From: Fibrivirga algicola
GTDB lineage: Bacteria > Bacteroidota > Bacteroidia > Cytophagales > Spirosomataceae
DNA: 64,000 nucleotides
Assembly: GCF_011742925.1 (NCBI RefSeq)
Contig: NZ_WAEL01000008.1
Location: forward strand, 310,001 to 374,000
Direction of reading: 5' to 3'
The translations under genes were made by a program, and so were the position numbers. Shown piece after piece: positions 38,280-46,348 of this stretch (its first letter is position 1; each line of letters begins with the position of its first letter). Below the pieces are notes generated by a model. It saw only the letters and a list, made by a program, of their open reading frames with translations, had not been told where the DNA came from and did no database searches.

Positions 38280-38957
38280 ATGAACCGGTTGATTCTCATT
38301 CACGGCAACCTCGACATTCCGGCTTCGTTTGATGCGTTGCTACCGTCATTACCACCAACAGTTGTGCGTTGCATTGACCTGGAGGCTGACTTTAACGCCT
38401 GGGATACCACCCAGCCTGTAACGGCCCGAACCGTGGCCGAACGCGTTGCACAAGCTTACCGCATCACCGCCAGCGATGTACTTATCGGGCATTCGATGGG
38501 TGGCTGGGTGGCGGCGCACGTGAAAGAGTTGACCGGAGCCACCGTGATTCAGCTAAGTTCCTGGACCAACCCGCGTAAGATAAAATCACCGCTACGGCGG
38601 GTGGATTTGATTCGAAAAATCGTGAACAGCGGTATCGTGCAGCATCCGTTTTGCATTGGCTTGGCCAAACGGTTGTATCCGTTTCGGGAATCCCGCGTTC
38701 GTATTCAGGCGGCGCTAGACCGTGTACAGCGCATGAACCCGGCGTATATGATCTGGCAGTATGAGCTAATTTTCTCGGATGCGCCTCCCCTAACCCGCCT
38801 ACCTGACCTGCGCCTTCACGACCGCCGCGACCCCGTGATTGCTCCACCCGACGAGCCGTTTATTAACGTACCTGGCAACCACAAGATACACGTTACCAAC
38901 ACACCCGCCGTTGCCGAAGCCATCAACGCGTTTCTGGGTACGTCGCCTACTGGCTGA
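38280..38957 (+). CDS. Alpha/beta hydrolase
   Basis: 225 residues beginning MNRLILIHGNLD. The nucleophile elbow is GHSMGGW, the acid is in HDRRDPVI and the His in PGNHKIH, so the triad is complete. There is no large lid domain. It is close in style to small esterases of the YdeN/TAP-like groups. The frame is open upstream to 38211, but ATG at 38280 gives the standard N-terminus. Its last bases are 10 bp from the convergent GT2 gene. Confidence 0.85.
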   Translation: MNRLILIHGNLDIPASFDALLPSLPPTVVRCIDLEADFNAWDTTQPVTARTVAERVAQAYRITASDVLIGHSMGGWVAAHVKELTGATVIQLSSWTNPRKIKSPLRRVDLIRKIVNSGIVQHPFCIGLAKRLYPFRESRVRIQAALDRVQRMNPAYMIWQYELIFSDAPPLTRLPDLRLHDRRDPVIAPPDEPFINVPGNHKIHVTNTPAVAEAINAFLGTSPTG

Positions 38958-38966
38958 TGCGTTTGC

Positions 38967-39707
38967 TTATTTCAGCACTTTCCAGTCGATGAGGCCCCAG
39001 CGGGTGAGGCGGTAGAGGAGCGATACTTTCAGAACGCCAAGGCCATAAATAGAACTGCGTTTGAAGTTGATCGATGAGGCTTCTTCGAAGTATTTGGTGG
39101 GACAAGTCACTTCGGCAATATCGAAGCCCTTATAAAAAATCTGCGCGATCATCTCGTTATCGAAAATGAAATCGTCGTCGTTATACGTGAAGTCAAGCGC
39201 CCGCAGTACCTCGCCCGAAAAAGCCCGGTAGCCCGTGTGGTACTCCGACAGTTTCTGGTTCATCAGGATATTTTGCGTCAGGGTCAGAAACCGGTTAGCT
39301 ACGTACTTATACATAGGCATGCCACCTTTCAGCGCCCCTTTGCCCAGAATCCGGGAAGCGAACACAACCGGGTAAAGCCCATTGCCGATGATCGAGATCA
39401 TGGCCGTAAGCAGCAACGGGGTATACTGGTAATCGGGGTGCAGCATGATCACAATGTCGCCGCCGATATCAAGGGCTTTGCTGTAGCAGGTTTTCTGATT
39501 ACCCCCGTAACCCTTATTCACGTCGTGGCGGATAACGTGACGGATGCCAAGCGCTTTCGCTACCTCAACAGTGTTGTCAGGGCTATGGTCATCAACCAGA
39601 ATAACATCGTCGACCAGATCGAAGGGAATTTCGCGGTAGGTACGTTCAAGGGTTAGGGCGGCGCGGTAGGCGGGCATCACCACCACTACTTTTTTACCAT
39701 TATACAT
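38967..39707 (-). CDS. Family 2 glycosyltransferase (dolichol-phosphate mannosyltransferase-like)
   Basis: 246 residues with the GT-A fold: VVVVMPAYRAALTL, DDVILVDDHSPDNT, KGYGGNQKTC, then IVIMLHPDYQY in place of the usual D-x-D, and GYRAFSGEVL with DDDFIFDNEM. It resembles polyprenyl-phosphate sugar synthases without membrane helices, which charge undecaprenyl phosphate with a sugar for later transfer, for example by a GT87 enzyme such as that at 6235-7527. ATG at 39755 is a possible earlier start adding 16 residues. Confidence 0.88.
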   Translation of the reverse strand: MYNGKKVVVVMPAYRAALTLERTYREIPFDLVDDVILVDDHSPDNTVEVAKALGIRHVIRHDVNKGYGGNQKTCYSKALDIGGDIVIMLHPDYQYTPLLLTAMISIIGNGLYPVVFASRILGKGALKGGMPMYKYVANRFLTLTQNILMNQKLSEYHTGYRAFSGEVLRALDFTYNDDDFIFDNEMIAQIFYKGFDIAEVTCPTKYFEEASSINFKRSSIYGLGVLKVSLLYRLTRWGLIDWKVLK

Positions 39708-39759
39708 GGAGACAAAATTACGTAAGTGAAGTGGCAACTGCGAATTTCGTGCCATCGGT

Positions 39760-39829
39760 TAACGCGCCAGGTGTGATATTGCGGCCTGTTTTGTGGGTAA
39801 GCGTCAACTTTTCCCGCTAAGGCGCGTTA
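39760..39829. repeat. Spaced 9-bp inverted repeat
   Basis: TAACGCGCC at 39760-39768 and GGCGCGTTA at 39821-39829 between the divergent GT2 and TerC genes. It could be an operator or a leader hairpin of the TerC gene. The yybP-ykoY riboswitch that often precedes TerC/Alx genes is not visible here. Confidence 0.35.
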
Positions 39830-39851
39830 TTTCAGCAGTTATCCATTGCTT

Positions 39852-40925
39852 ATGTTCTCCAGCGAAACCTTATTTTTTGTCGGCTTTGCCGTCTTTGTTC
39901 TCTTTGTCATGTCGCTCGATCTGGGCGTCTTTTCGTCTAAAAAAGCCCGGCAAAGCCATGTCGTTGGCTTCAAAGAAGCCGCTAGTTGGAGCGCCATCTG
40001 GGTTGCCCTATCCATCGGTTTCTATTTCTTCCTGCGCAACTTCGGTTACCTGGTTCACGGTATTTACGACATGGCCAAGCTACAGGAAGTGCGCGACCGG
40101 TACGCCGATCACGTACAACTAACGGGCGGTTCGTTTGCCAACAACCTGGTTATTTTCCAGAAGAATATGTCGCTCGAATACATTACGGGCTACCTGGTTG
40201 AGTATTCATTATCGGCTGATAATATCTTCGTTTTCATTCTGATTTTTAGCTCATTCGGCGTCCGGGAGCGGTATTACAAGAAAATTCTGGTCTGGGGTAT
40301 TCTGGGCGCCATCGTCCTGCGATTCGGTTTCATCTTTCTGGGTGCAGCCCTGCTGGAGCGCTTCGACTGGATCATGTACGTGTTCGGTGCCTTTCTGGTC
40401 TACACGGGCGTTAGCCTGTTCTTTCAGGGTGATGAAGACGAAAAGATCGACACCAAGAATCACCCCGTGGTGAAGTTCGTCTCGAAATACATGAACGTCT
40501 ACAAACGGAATGTGACCGACAACTTCTTCATTCGGCGCAAAACAGACAAGAAGCTGTTTGTCACGCCTTTGTTCATCGTCGTAATCGTCGTGGCCTTTAC
40601 CGATCTGGTGTTTGCAGTCGACTCGATCCCGGCTATTTTCTCGATCACGAAAGATCCGTATATCGTCTTCTTCTCAAACGTATTCGCCATCATGGGCCTG
40701 CGGTCGATGTTCTTCTTCCTGTCGAGCATCATGAACCAGTTCCGTTTCCTGAAAACAGGTTTGGCCGTTCTGCTCACGTTCATCGGCCTGAAAATGCTGC
40801 TGGAGCCGCAACTCGAACACATCGGTTTCAAACCCGCTTATTCACTCTACGTCATTATCGGGATTCTGGCAACCAGCATTCTGGCGTCCTACCTGATTCC
40901 CGAGAAGAAGGAAGTTGACGCGTAG
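39852..40925 (+). CDS. TerC-family integral membrane protein
   Basis: 357 residues with about nine transmembrane segments and the acidic intramembrane residues typical of TerC/Alx: MSLDLGVF near the N-terminus, EYSLSADNIFVFILIF and FTDLVFAVDSIPAIF. Members are implicated in manganese export and metal or tellurite resistance, and in metal loading of exported proteins. ATG at 39852 is chosen over an upstream TTG. It is divergent from GT2 and followed by a repeat-like hairpin at 40966. Confidence 0.92.
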   Translation: MFSSETLFFVGFAVFVLFVMSLDLGVFSSKKARQSHVVGFKEAASWSAIWVALSIGFYFFLRNFGYLVHGIYDMAKLQEVRDRYADHVQLTGGSFANNLVIFQKNMSLEYITGYLVEYSLSADNIFVFILIFSSFGVRERYYKKILVWGILGAIVLRFGFIFLGAALLERFDWIMYVFGAFLVYTGVSLFFQGDEDEKIDTKNHPVVKFVSKYMNVYKRNVTDNFFIRRKTDKKLFVTPLFIVVIVVAFTDLVFAVDSIPAIFSITKDPYIVFFSNVFAIMGLRSMFFFLSSIMNQFRFLKTGLAVLLTFIGLKMLLEPQLEHIGFKPAYSLYVIIGILATSILASYLIPEKKEVDA

Positions 40926-40965
40926 AAATAGGAACCGAAGCGGCGGATCGTACAGATTTACTAGC

Positions 40966-41020
40966 TATAGCGGATTTTACGCAGATTTTACGTGACGTGA
41001 ATCTGTGTTGATCCGCTATA
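40966..41020. repeat. Nested inverted repeat, REP-like intergenic element
   Basis: TATAGCGGAT (40966-40975) pairs with ATCCGCTATA (41011-41020), and inside it CAGATT (40982-40987) pairs with AATCTG (41000-41005). No T-run follows. The GCGGATTTTACGCAGATTTTA wording resembles dispersed intergenic repeats seen in many bacterial genomes, so it may be one copy of a family rather than a dedicated terminator of terC. Confidence 0.5.
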
Positions 41021-41073
41021 TCCGTTTTACCTGTACGGCCCGCCGATGCGGTTCCATTATTCAGTAAACGTCT

Positions 41074-44000
41074 ATGCAATTCTCAGCCTCCGTTCTAAAA
41101 ACCTACCGTCGCCGCCTTACCAACCTCAGCAGCCGCAATCGATCATTGCTATTGAGTAGCCTGCCCGTCGATCAGTTTGTTGATCTGCACGAGGCTGATT
41201 TCCGGCTCAACAAATCGTCGTTCGAGTTGGTGGTGGGGCTGATCGCCCGGAAGAGCCACGTCCCGCTCTGCGCCGTGAGCGACCCCCGCGACGAACGGAC
41301 AAACACGCTGAGCAAACACCTGCGTCGACTGGCCCGTACCGAGCGGTTCATCGAAGAAGAACGGGGCACCGAAGATCTGTACGTAGGCTGGCCGTTTGTA
41401 CGCGGCCGGTTCAACGATGGTACGCCTGTGCATGGCCCGCTGCTATTTTTCCCCGTTCACCTCACCAACGAAGGCAACGAGTGGCGCCTGGAACGACGGA
41501 GCGACGTACCCGTGCAGTTCAACCAGTCGATGGGCCTGGCCTACAGTTATTTCAATGGCATCAAGCTCCCCGACGAATGGCTCGACCCCGATTTCGATCA
41601 GTTCGATAAAGACCCACTCACGTTCAGGATGCAGTTGTACGACTGGCTGAAAAGCAGTCCGTTCGAGCTGAACTTCAATACCAAAAATTTCACCAATCTC
41701 CTTCAACCTTTTGATAAGCAGTCAGCTAAATCTCTGACGCAATTGGAAGGTGTTGGCGAGTTGACTTTGATGCCCGAAGCCATTCTGGGCATTTTTCCGC
41801 AAGCCGGTTCCTATTTAGTGCCCGACTATGATCAGCTACTGGCCGAACAGGAGCGACTGACAATAACGGAAGCAACGGAGGAAAGCACGCCCGATTTGCC
41901 ACGTACCCTGCCCGTACTGGCCGATCATATAGCGCTCAAAGAATCATCGCTGCTGTTGCCGCTGGCCGTCGATGCGTCGCAGGAAGCGGCGGTACGAGCC
42001 GTGAAAGCCGGACATTCACTGGTGGTGCAAGGGCCACCCGGCACGGGTAAGTCGCAATTGATTGCCAACCTCATGGCCGATGCCGCCGCGCAGGGCAAAC
42101 GGGTGTTGCTGGTCTGCCAGAAACGTGCCGCCCTCGACGTAGTGCACCAACGACTGAAACAGGTGGGCATGGAACCGTTTGCCGCTCTGGTGCACGATTT
42201 TCAGGACGACCGAAAGCCGCTCTACACGCAACTGGCCGCCCAGATCGACGCCGTAGAGAACTATCGCCAGCAAAATAACGGCCTCGATGCGGTCTTGCTC
42301 GAACGCGAGTTCGACATTGAAAGCCGCCGTATCGACACGCTGGTGGGCGAGTTGCAGACGTTCAAGAACGCGCTCTTTGACCAACGCATCTGCGGCGTAT
42401 CGGTTAAAGAATTATACCTCAGCAGCACGCCCAATGGCCTGCCCGGCCCAAAACTCTCGGATATCTTCCACCATTTCCGGCTCGATACGGTTGGTGCGTT
42501 TCGCGAACAGTTGAGCAATTACCTCGCCTATGGCGTGCATGTCGGTCCCGACCATCCGTTTACCGATCGGGTCAACTTCGCCATGTTTAACGGAGAGGAC
42601 CTGAACAGCCTGCGCGAGACGATCGACGAAGCCACCGCCGAGATACCCGCACTACTCAGCCGGGCAGGTACGTTGATTGGGCAGTCTGCTTCGTGGCGCG
42701 ACCTGACCGACCGGCTGTCTCCCCAGCGAAACGAACTGGATTCGCTGGCCCAAACCGTAGCCGACCCGCTGATCTGGGCCGTTCTTTCCCGTATGTCGGC
42801 CGGATCGCTGCCCGAATCCGCCGGGGCCACATTCGCGACAGACATAGCTGACCTAAACCAGCTCGAGGCTCGTGGCCTGTTTCAGTCGGCCGATCTGACC
42901 GGGTTACCCGACCGGCTCCGGCAGGGCATTACGGCGCGGCAATCGGTATTCAACTGGCTGTTTTACAAAGACAAAGCTTATCTTACTGCGCTGGCGCAGG
43001 AACACAGGCTGGATACTTCACTGGCCGATCTACAGCGACTCGATGCCTACTGGGTGACCCGGCAGTCGTGGGAAGCGCGGGCCAACGAAACCGGACAGCA
43101 GTTTGCCGGCATAGACGTTGTGGGCACCACGCCAGCCCAGACCAGGCAAACGTTGCAGCAGTTGGAAACGGCCGTTACAGCCGCTGAATCGGTCTGGCGA
43201 ACGCTTACCGATCAGTTTCCGGCGCTACGTCAGTTCATTGCTACTGAGGCGTCGGGTACGTCGTTTGGGCAACGGCTGATGGACGTTCGTTTTTTGCTGG
43301 CCGATGTTGTGGCGCGCCAAACACGGTGGCAGCCATACCTCACTGCCGGTCAGCTGGCTATGCTTGCTAATGACCCGGACAGGCAGGCAGACATCCTGCG
43401 CACTGCCTTGCGCCGCGATGCCGACAACCTGATTGAGATGGATCGCATCTGGGCATCGTTTACCTCGCCGGAACGTACCGCCGCCAAACGCGTAGCCGAT
43501 ACCGTACTGCCCGACCAACTGGACCACAGCGCCGCGAAGCACGTGGCAATGTTCGATAATGCGCTTCGATTAGCCTGGATAGATGAGATCGAGCGGCAAC
43601 ATCCTGAACTACGGTGTGTATCATCGCTGAAAATGGGCCAGACCGAATCGGCGTTGCAGTATAGCATCCGGCAGAAACAGGCGCATACCCATGCTATTCT
43701 GGGCCTTAAACTCCGCGAACAAACGTACCAGGCGCTAGTTGTAAACCGGCTGAATAACCTGGTGAGCTACCGCGAGTTGCGCCATCAGGTAACGAAGAAA
43801 CGGAGCATCTGGCCTATCCGTAAACTGATGGAACACCATGCTGACGAAGTGTTCCGGCTGGTGCCCTGCTGGATGGCCTCGCCCGAATCGGTGTCGACCC
43901 TGTTCCCTATGCGCGAAGGCCTGTTCGACCTGGTTATTTTCGACGAAGCCTCCCAGTGTTTTGCCGAAAACGGCCTGCCCGCCATGCTGCGTGGCCGCCA

Positions 44001-45246
44001 GGTTGTAGTCACCGGCGACAGCAGGCAACTGCGCCCCAGCGACCTCTATCGTGCCCGCTTCGATACCGACGAACTAACCGTGACTAACGAACCTGGCCAG
44101 ACCGACGTACCTGGCGATTCGGTGATGCTGGAAGTGGAGTCGCTCCTTGACCTAGCCGCACAGTACCTGCCGCAACTCGCGCTGACGGGGCATTACCGCA
44201 GCCGAAGCCTGGACCTCATTGCGTTTTCGAACAAGCATTTCTACAACGACACGCTCACCCTCCTGCCCGATTTTACCGACGTGAACAACCCGGAGCCGGG
44301 CATTCGCTATCAGTATGTGAAAGGGCAATGGATTAACAATACGAACCCAGTTGAAGCCGCTGCGGTCTTGTCGCTGATCGATCAGTTACAAACTGACCTA
44401 CCGGGGCGCTCTATCGGGGTGGTGACCTTCAATTTTCAGCAGCAGCAACTGATCCAGGAACTGCTGGAAGGAGCAACCTCGTCAACCGACCCGCTTCGTA
44501 ACGGAGGGCTGTTGACCAGTCGGAAGGGGAGCATGCTGACGCCTGTTGGTAACCCGGCAGGCGATAAACCCGCTGACGAGGGTACGGGACCTACTTCGGT
44601 TATCGACTCTGGTGTCGACATTGTCCGGGCGGTTGCCAGTGACACGGGTCGCGCATCTGCCGTACGGTTCGTTAAGAATATCGAGAACGTGCAGGGCGAC
44701 GAATGCGACGTGATCATCTTCTCGGTTGGCTACGCACCCGACGAACACGGCAAGCTGTCGGCTCAGTTCGGGAGCCTCAATATGTCGGGGGGCGAAAACA
44801 GGCTAAACGTAGCCGTAACCAGAGCCCGCGAACGTACCTACCTGATCACAAGCGTATACCCGGAGCAACTGGCGGTAGAAAACACAGCCAATGAAGGGCC
44901 CAAAATGCTGAAAGCCTACCTGAAATACGCCCTTGACGTGTCGAAGGGGCGGTTTACCCCTCAGCCACGCACCGTCGTAGGGATTCAGGCGGGTGGTTTG
45001 CTGAAAACAGTGCTGGCCGCCACACACCCAACCTGGCGGCCGGAATTACCTTTCGCTGACCTGACCGTCCGTGAAGGAAATCTGTATCAGGGCCTGGTGC
45101 AGACCGACGATGATCAGTACTTCCAGCAAACCCCTAAAGAAGCCCACGCGTACCGCCCCTTTGCGCTCAGGGAGCGTAACTGGCCATTTCAGCGGAAATG
45201 GAGCCGCGAAATCTGGACTGGGAAAGACCCTGTTGCCATGCCTTGA
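41074..45246 (+). CDS. Large superfamily 1 helicase with DUF4011-like N-terminus
   Basis: 1390 residues. The N-terminus (LKTYRRRLTNLSSRNRSLLL) matches the DUF4011 entry motif. A Upf1-like SF1 ATPase core follows: motif Ia region VVQGPPGTGKSQL with Walker A K326, Walker B LVIFDEASQC (D957-E958), motif III VTGDSRQLRPSD, LTGHYRSRS, and C-terminal motifs NVQGDECDVIIFSVGY and RLNVAVTRARERTYL. About 500 residues between Walker A and Walker B form a long insert. There is no visible nuclease motif. Such helicases occur in DNA repair and in anti-phage loci, but no other defence gene is adjacent. Its last 80 bp overlap the exosortase gene on the opposite strand. Confidence 0.88.
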   Translation: MQFSASVLKTYRRRLTNLSSRNRSLLLSSLPVDQFVDLHEADFRLNKSSFELVVGLIARKSHVPLCAVSDPRDERTNTLSKHLRRLARTERFIEEERGTEDLYVGWPFVRGRFNDGTPVHGPLLFFPVHLTNEGNEWRLERRSDVPVQFNQSMGLAYSYFNGIKLPDEWLDPDFDQFDKDPLTFRMQLYDWLKSSPFELNFNTKNFTNLLQPFDKQSAKSLTQLEGVGELTLMPEAILGIFPQAGSYLVPDYDQLLAEQERLTITEATEESTPDLPRTLPVLADHIALKESSLLLPLAVDASQEAAVRAVKAGHSLVVQGPPGTGKSQLIANLMADAAAQGKRVLLVCQKRAALDVVHQRLKQVGMEPFAALVHDFQDDRKPLYTQLAAQIDAVENYRQQNNGLDAVLLEREFDIESRRIDTLVGELQTFKNALFDQRICGVSVKELYLSSTPNGLPGPKLSDIFHHFRLDTVGAFREQLSNYLAYGVHVGPDHPFTDRVNFAMFNGEDLNSLRETIDEATAEIPALLSRAGTLIGQSASWRDLTDRLSPQRNELDSLAQTVADPLIWAVLSRMSAGSLPESAGATFATDIADLNQLEARGLFQSADLTGLPDRLRQGITARQSVFNWLFYKDKAYLTALAQEHRLDTSLADLQRLDAYWVTRQSWEARANETGQQFAGIDVVGTTPAQTRQTLQQLETAVTAAESVWRTLTDQFPALRQFIATEASGTSFGQRLMDVRFLLADVVARQTRWQPYLTAGQLAMLANDPDRQADILRTALRRDADNLIEMDRIWASFTSPERTAAKRVADTVLPDQLDHSAAKHVAMFDNALRLAWIDEIERQHPELRCVSSLKMGQTESALQYSIRQKQAHTHAILGLKLREQTYQALVVNRLNNLVSYRELRHQVTKKRSIWPIRKLMEHHADEVFRLVPCWMASPESVSTLFPMREGLFDLVIFDEASQCFAENGLPAMLRGRQVVVTGDSRQLRPSDLYRARFDTDELTVTNEPGQTDVPGDSVMLEVESLLDLAAQYLPQLALTGHYRSRSLDLIAFSNKHFYNDTLTLLPDFTDVNNPEPGIRYQYVKGQWINNTNPVEAAAVLSLIDQLQTDLPGRSIGVVTFNFQQQQLIQELLEGATSSTDPLRNGGLLTSRKGSMLTPVGNPAGDKPADEGTGPTSVIDSGVDIVRAVASDTGRASAVRFVKNIENVQGDECDVIIFSVGYAPDEHGKLSAQFGSLNMSGGENRLNVAVTRARERTYLITSVYPEQLAVENTANEGPKMLKAYLKYALDVSKGRFTPQPRTVVGIQAGGLLKTVLAATHPTWRPELPFADLTVREGNLYQGLVQTDDDQYFQQTPKEAHAYRPFALRERNWPFQRKWSREIWTGKDPVAMP

Positions 45247-46291
45247 CCGCAGTTGGTAACGTAGTTGCGTTAGGTACCGTGACGTTGACCAGGGCAAAAC
45301 CAGGCTCGCCACGCAGTATACGGCTTCGCACATCCATCTGACTAATACTTTGGTGCCGCCCGTTAGTGAACCACCAGGCGGTTTGCAGCGTCTGGTGGTT
45401 TTTCCGCAATTCACCCACATACACTCGCTGTCCCGCTATGACCACTTCGCGCACCTGCCGGAGCGTGTAGCCCTGCCCTGTCCAGCACACAGCCGGGCTA
45501 TGTTCAGCGCTATACCAATTGGGAAGCGGTTTCACGTAGATCAACTGACCGGGACAGCTATACTGGGTAAATCCATACAGCGTGCCTTTGCGAACGTACC
45601 CAGTCCGATCATTGACCCGGTACTGTTCCTCAACAGGACGTATGAACGCACAGCCGATTAAGCCCAGCAAAAAAACAGGCAGGCCATATCGCCAGCCAAT
45701 AGTGCCAGCCAGGCCGTATTCGCGTTCAGCAACACCATACGAGCCCACCAGCCAGCGGGCCAGTACCCGAAGCGGTAACCAGGCGTAGATCAGTACACAC
45801 AACAAGCCAACAAGCGAATGGAGCGGATGCTCAGGGCCAAGGCCAAACATGACCAGCAGAACAATCCGGACCAGATTACTCCCTATTGTCAGGCTTAATG
45901 CCACGCTTCCGTAGCCAATTACCCAGCCGGTGGCCAGCGAATGTGCCTGCCTGCGTTCGTAGGCAAGCAACCAGAAAATAGCCAGTAACAGCGTCAGGCC
46001 CGTCATGCGCAGGCCCATGCAGGCTGGATCAACAGCCATTTCCTGACCGCGTAAAATCAGCAGATTGCCTTCACTCTGTACCGGCATTCCTACTGTACGA
46101 AGCAACTGTCCAGCCCAGTCACTTAGTCGAAGCCGCACGGCAAAGCCAAACACAGACTCGACGTACCGGAGCAATGGCGATAGGGCCATCAACGTACCCA
46201 GCCGGAGCAGCCACGTAACCCGGTTAGGTTGGCCGGGCCACAGCACAAACGCAATCAGCGCTACAGTTAATACTATGAGTAAATCAGGCAT
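45167..46291 (-). CDS. xrtN: Exosortase XrtN
   Basis: A 374-residue membrane protein with about eight helices in the first 240 residues and a C-terminal periplasmic domain. The exosortase triad is present: C91 in VDPACMGLRM, R142 in SNLVRIVLL and H158 in EHPLHSLVG. Exosortases cleave PEP-CTERM-like tails of secreted proteins at the membrane. The gene just upstream in the same direction encodes a VIT-domain protein ending in such a tail, which is the arrangement known as the XrtN system. The last 27 codons overlap the helicase gene antisense (45167-45246). Confidence 0.9.
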   Translation of the reverse strand: MPDLLIVLTVALIAFVLWPGQPNRVTWLLRLGTLMALSPLLRYVESVFGFAVRLRLSDWAGQLLRTVGMPVQSEGNLLILRGQEMAVDPACMGLRMTGLTLLLAIFWLLAYERRQAHSLATGWVIGYGSVALSLTIGSNLVRIVLLVMFGLGPEHPLHSLVGLLCVLIYAWLPLRVLARWLVGSYGVAEREYGLAGTIGWRYGLPVFLLGLIGCAFIRPVEEQYRVNDRTGYVRKGTLYGFTQYSCPGQLIYVKPLPNWYSAEHSPAVCWTGQGYTLRQVREVVIAGQRVYVGELRKNHQTLQTAWWFTNGRHQSISQMDVRSRILRGEPGFALVNVTVPNATTLPTAVKAWQQGLSQSRFRGSISAEMASYAP

Positions 46292-46348
46292 TTATAGAAA
46301 TGGCATATCGTGTCATCAACGTTCTTACTAAGCCGACAGGAAACTGCT

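Noticed and set aside
39756-39851. yybP-ykoY manganese riboswitch upstream of the TerC gene
   Set aside because: The conserved manganese-site loops are not recognisable; only a 9-bp spaced inverted repeat is present.
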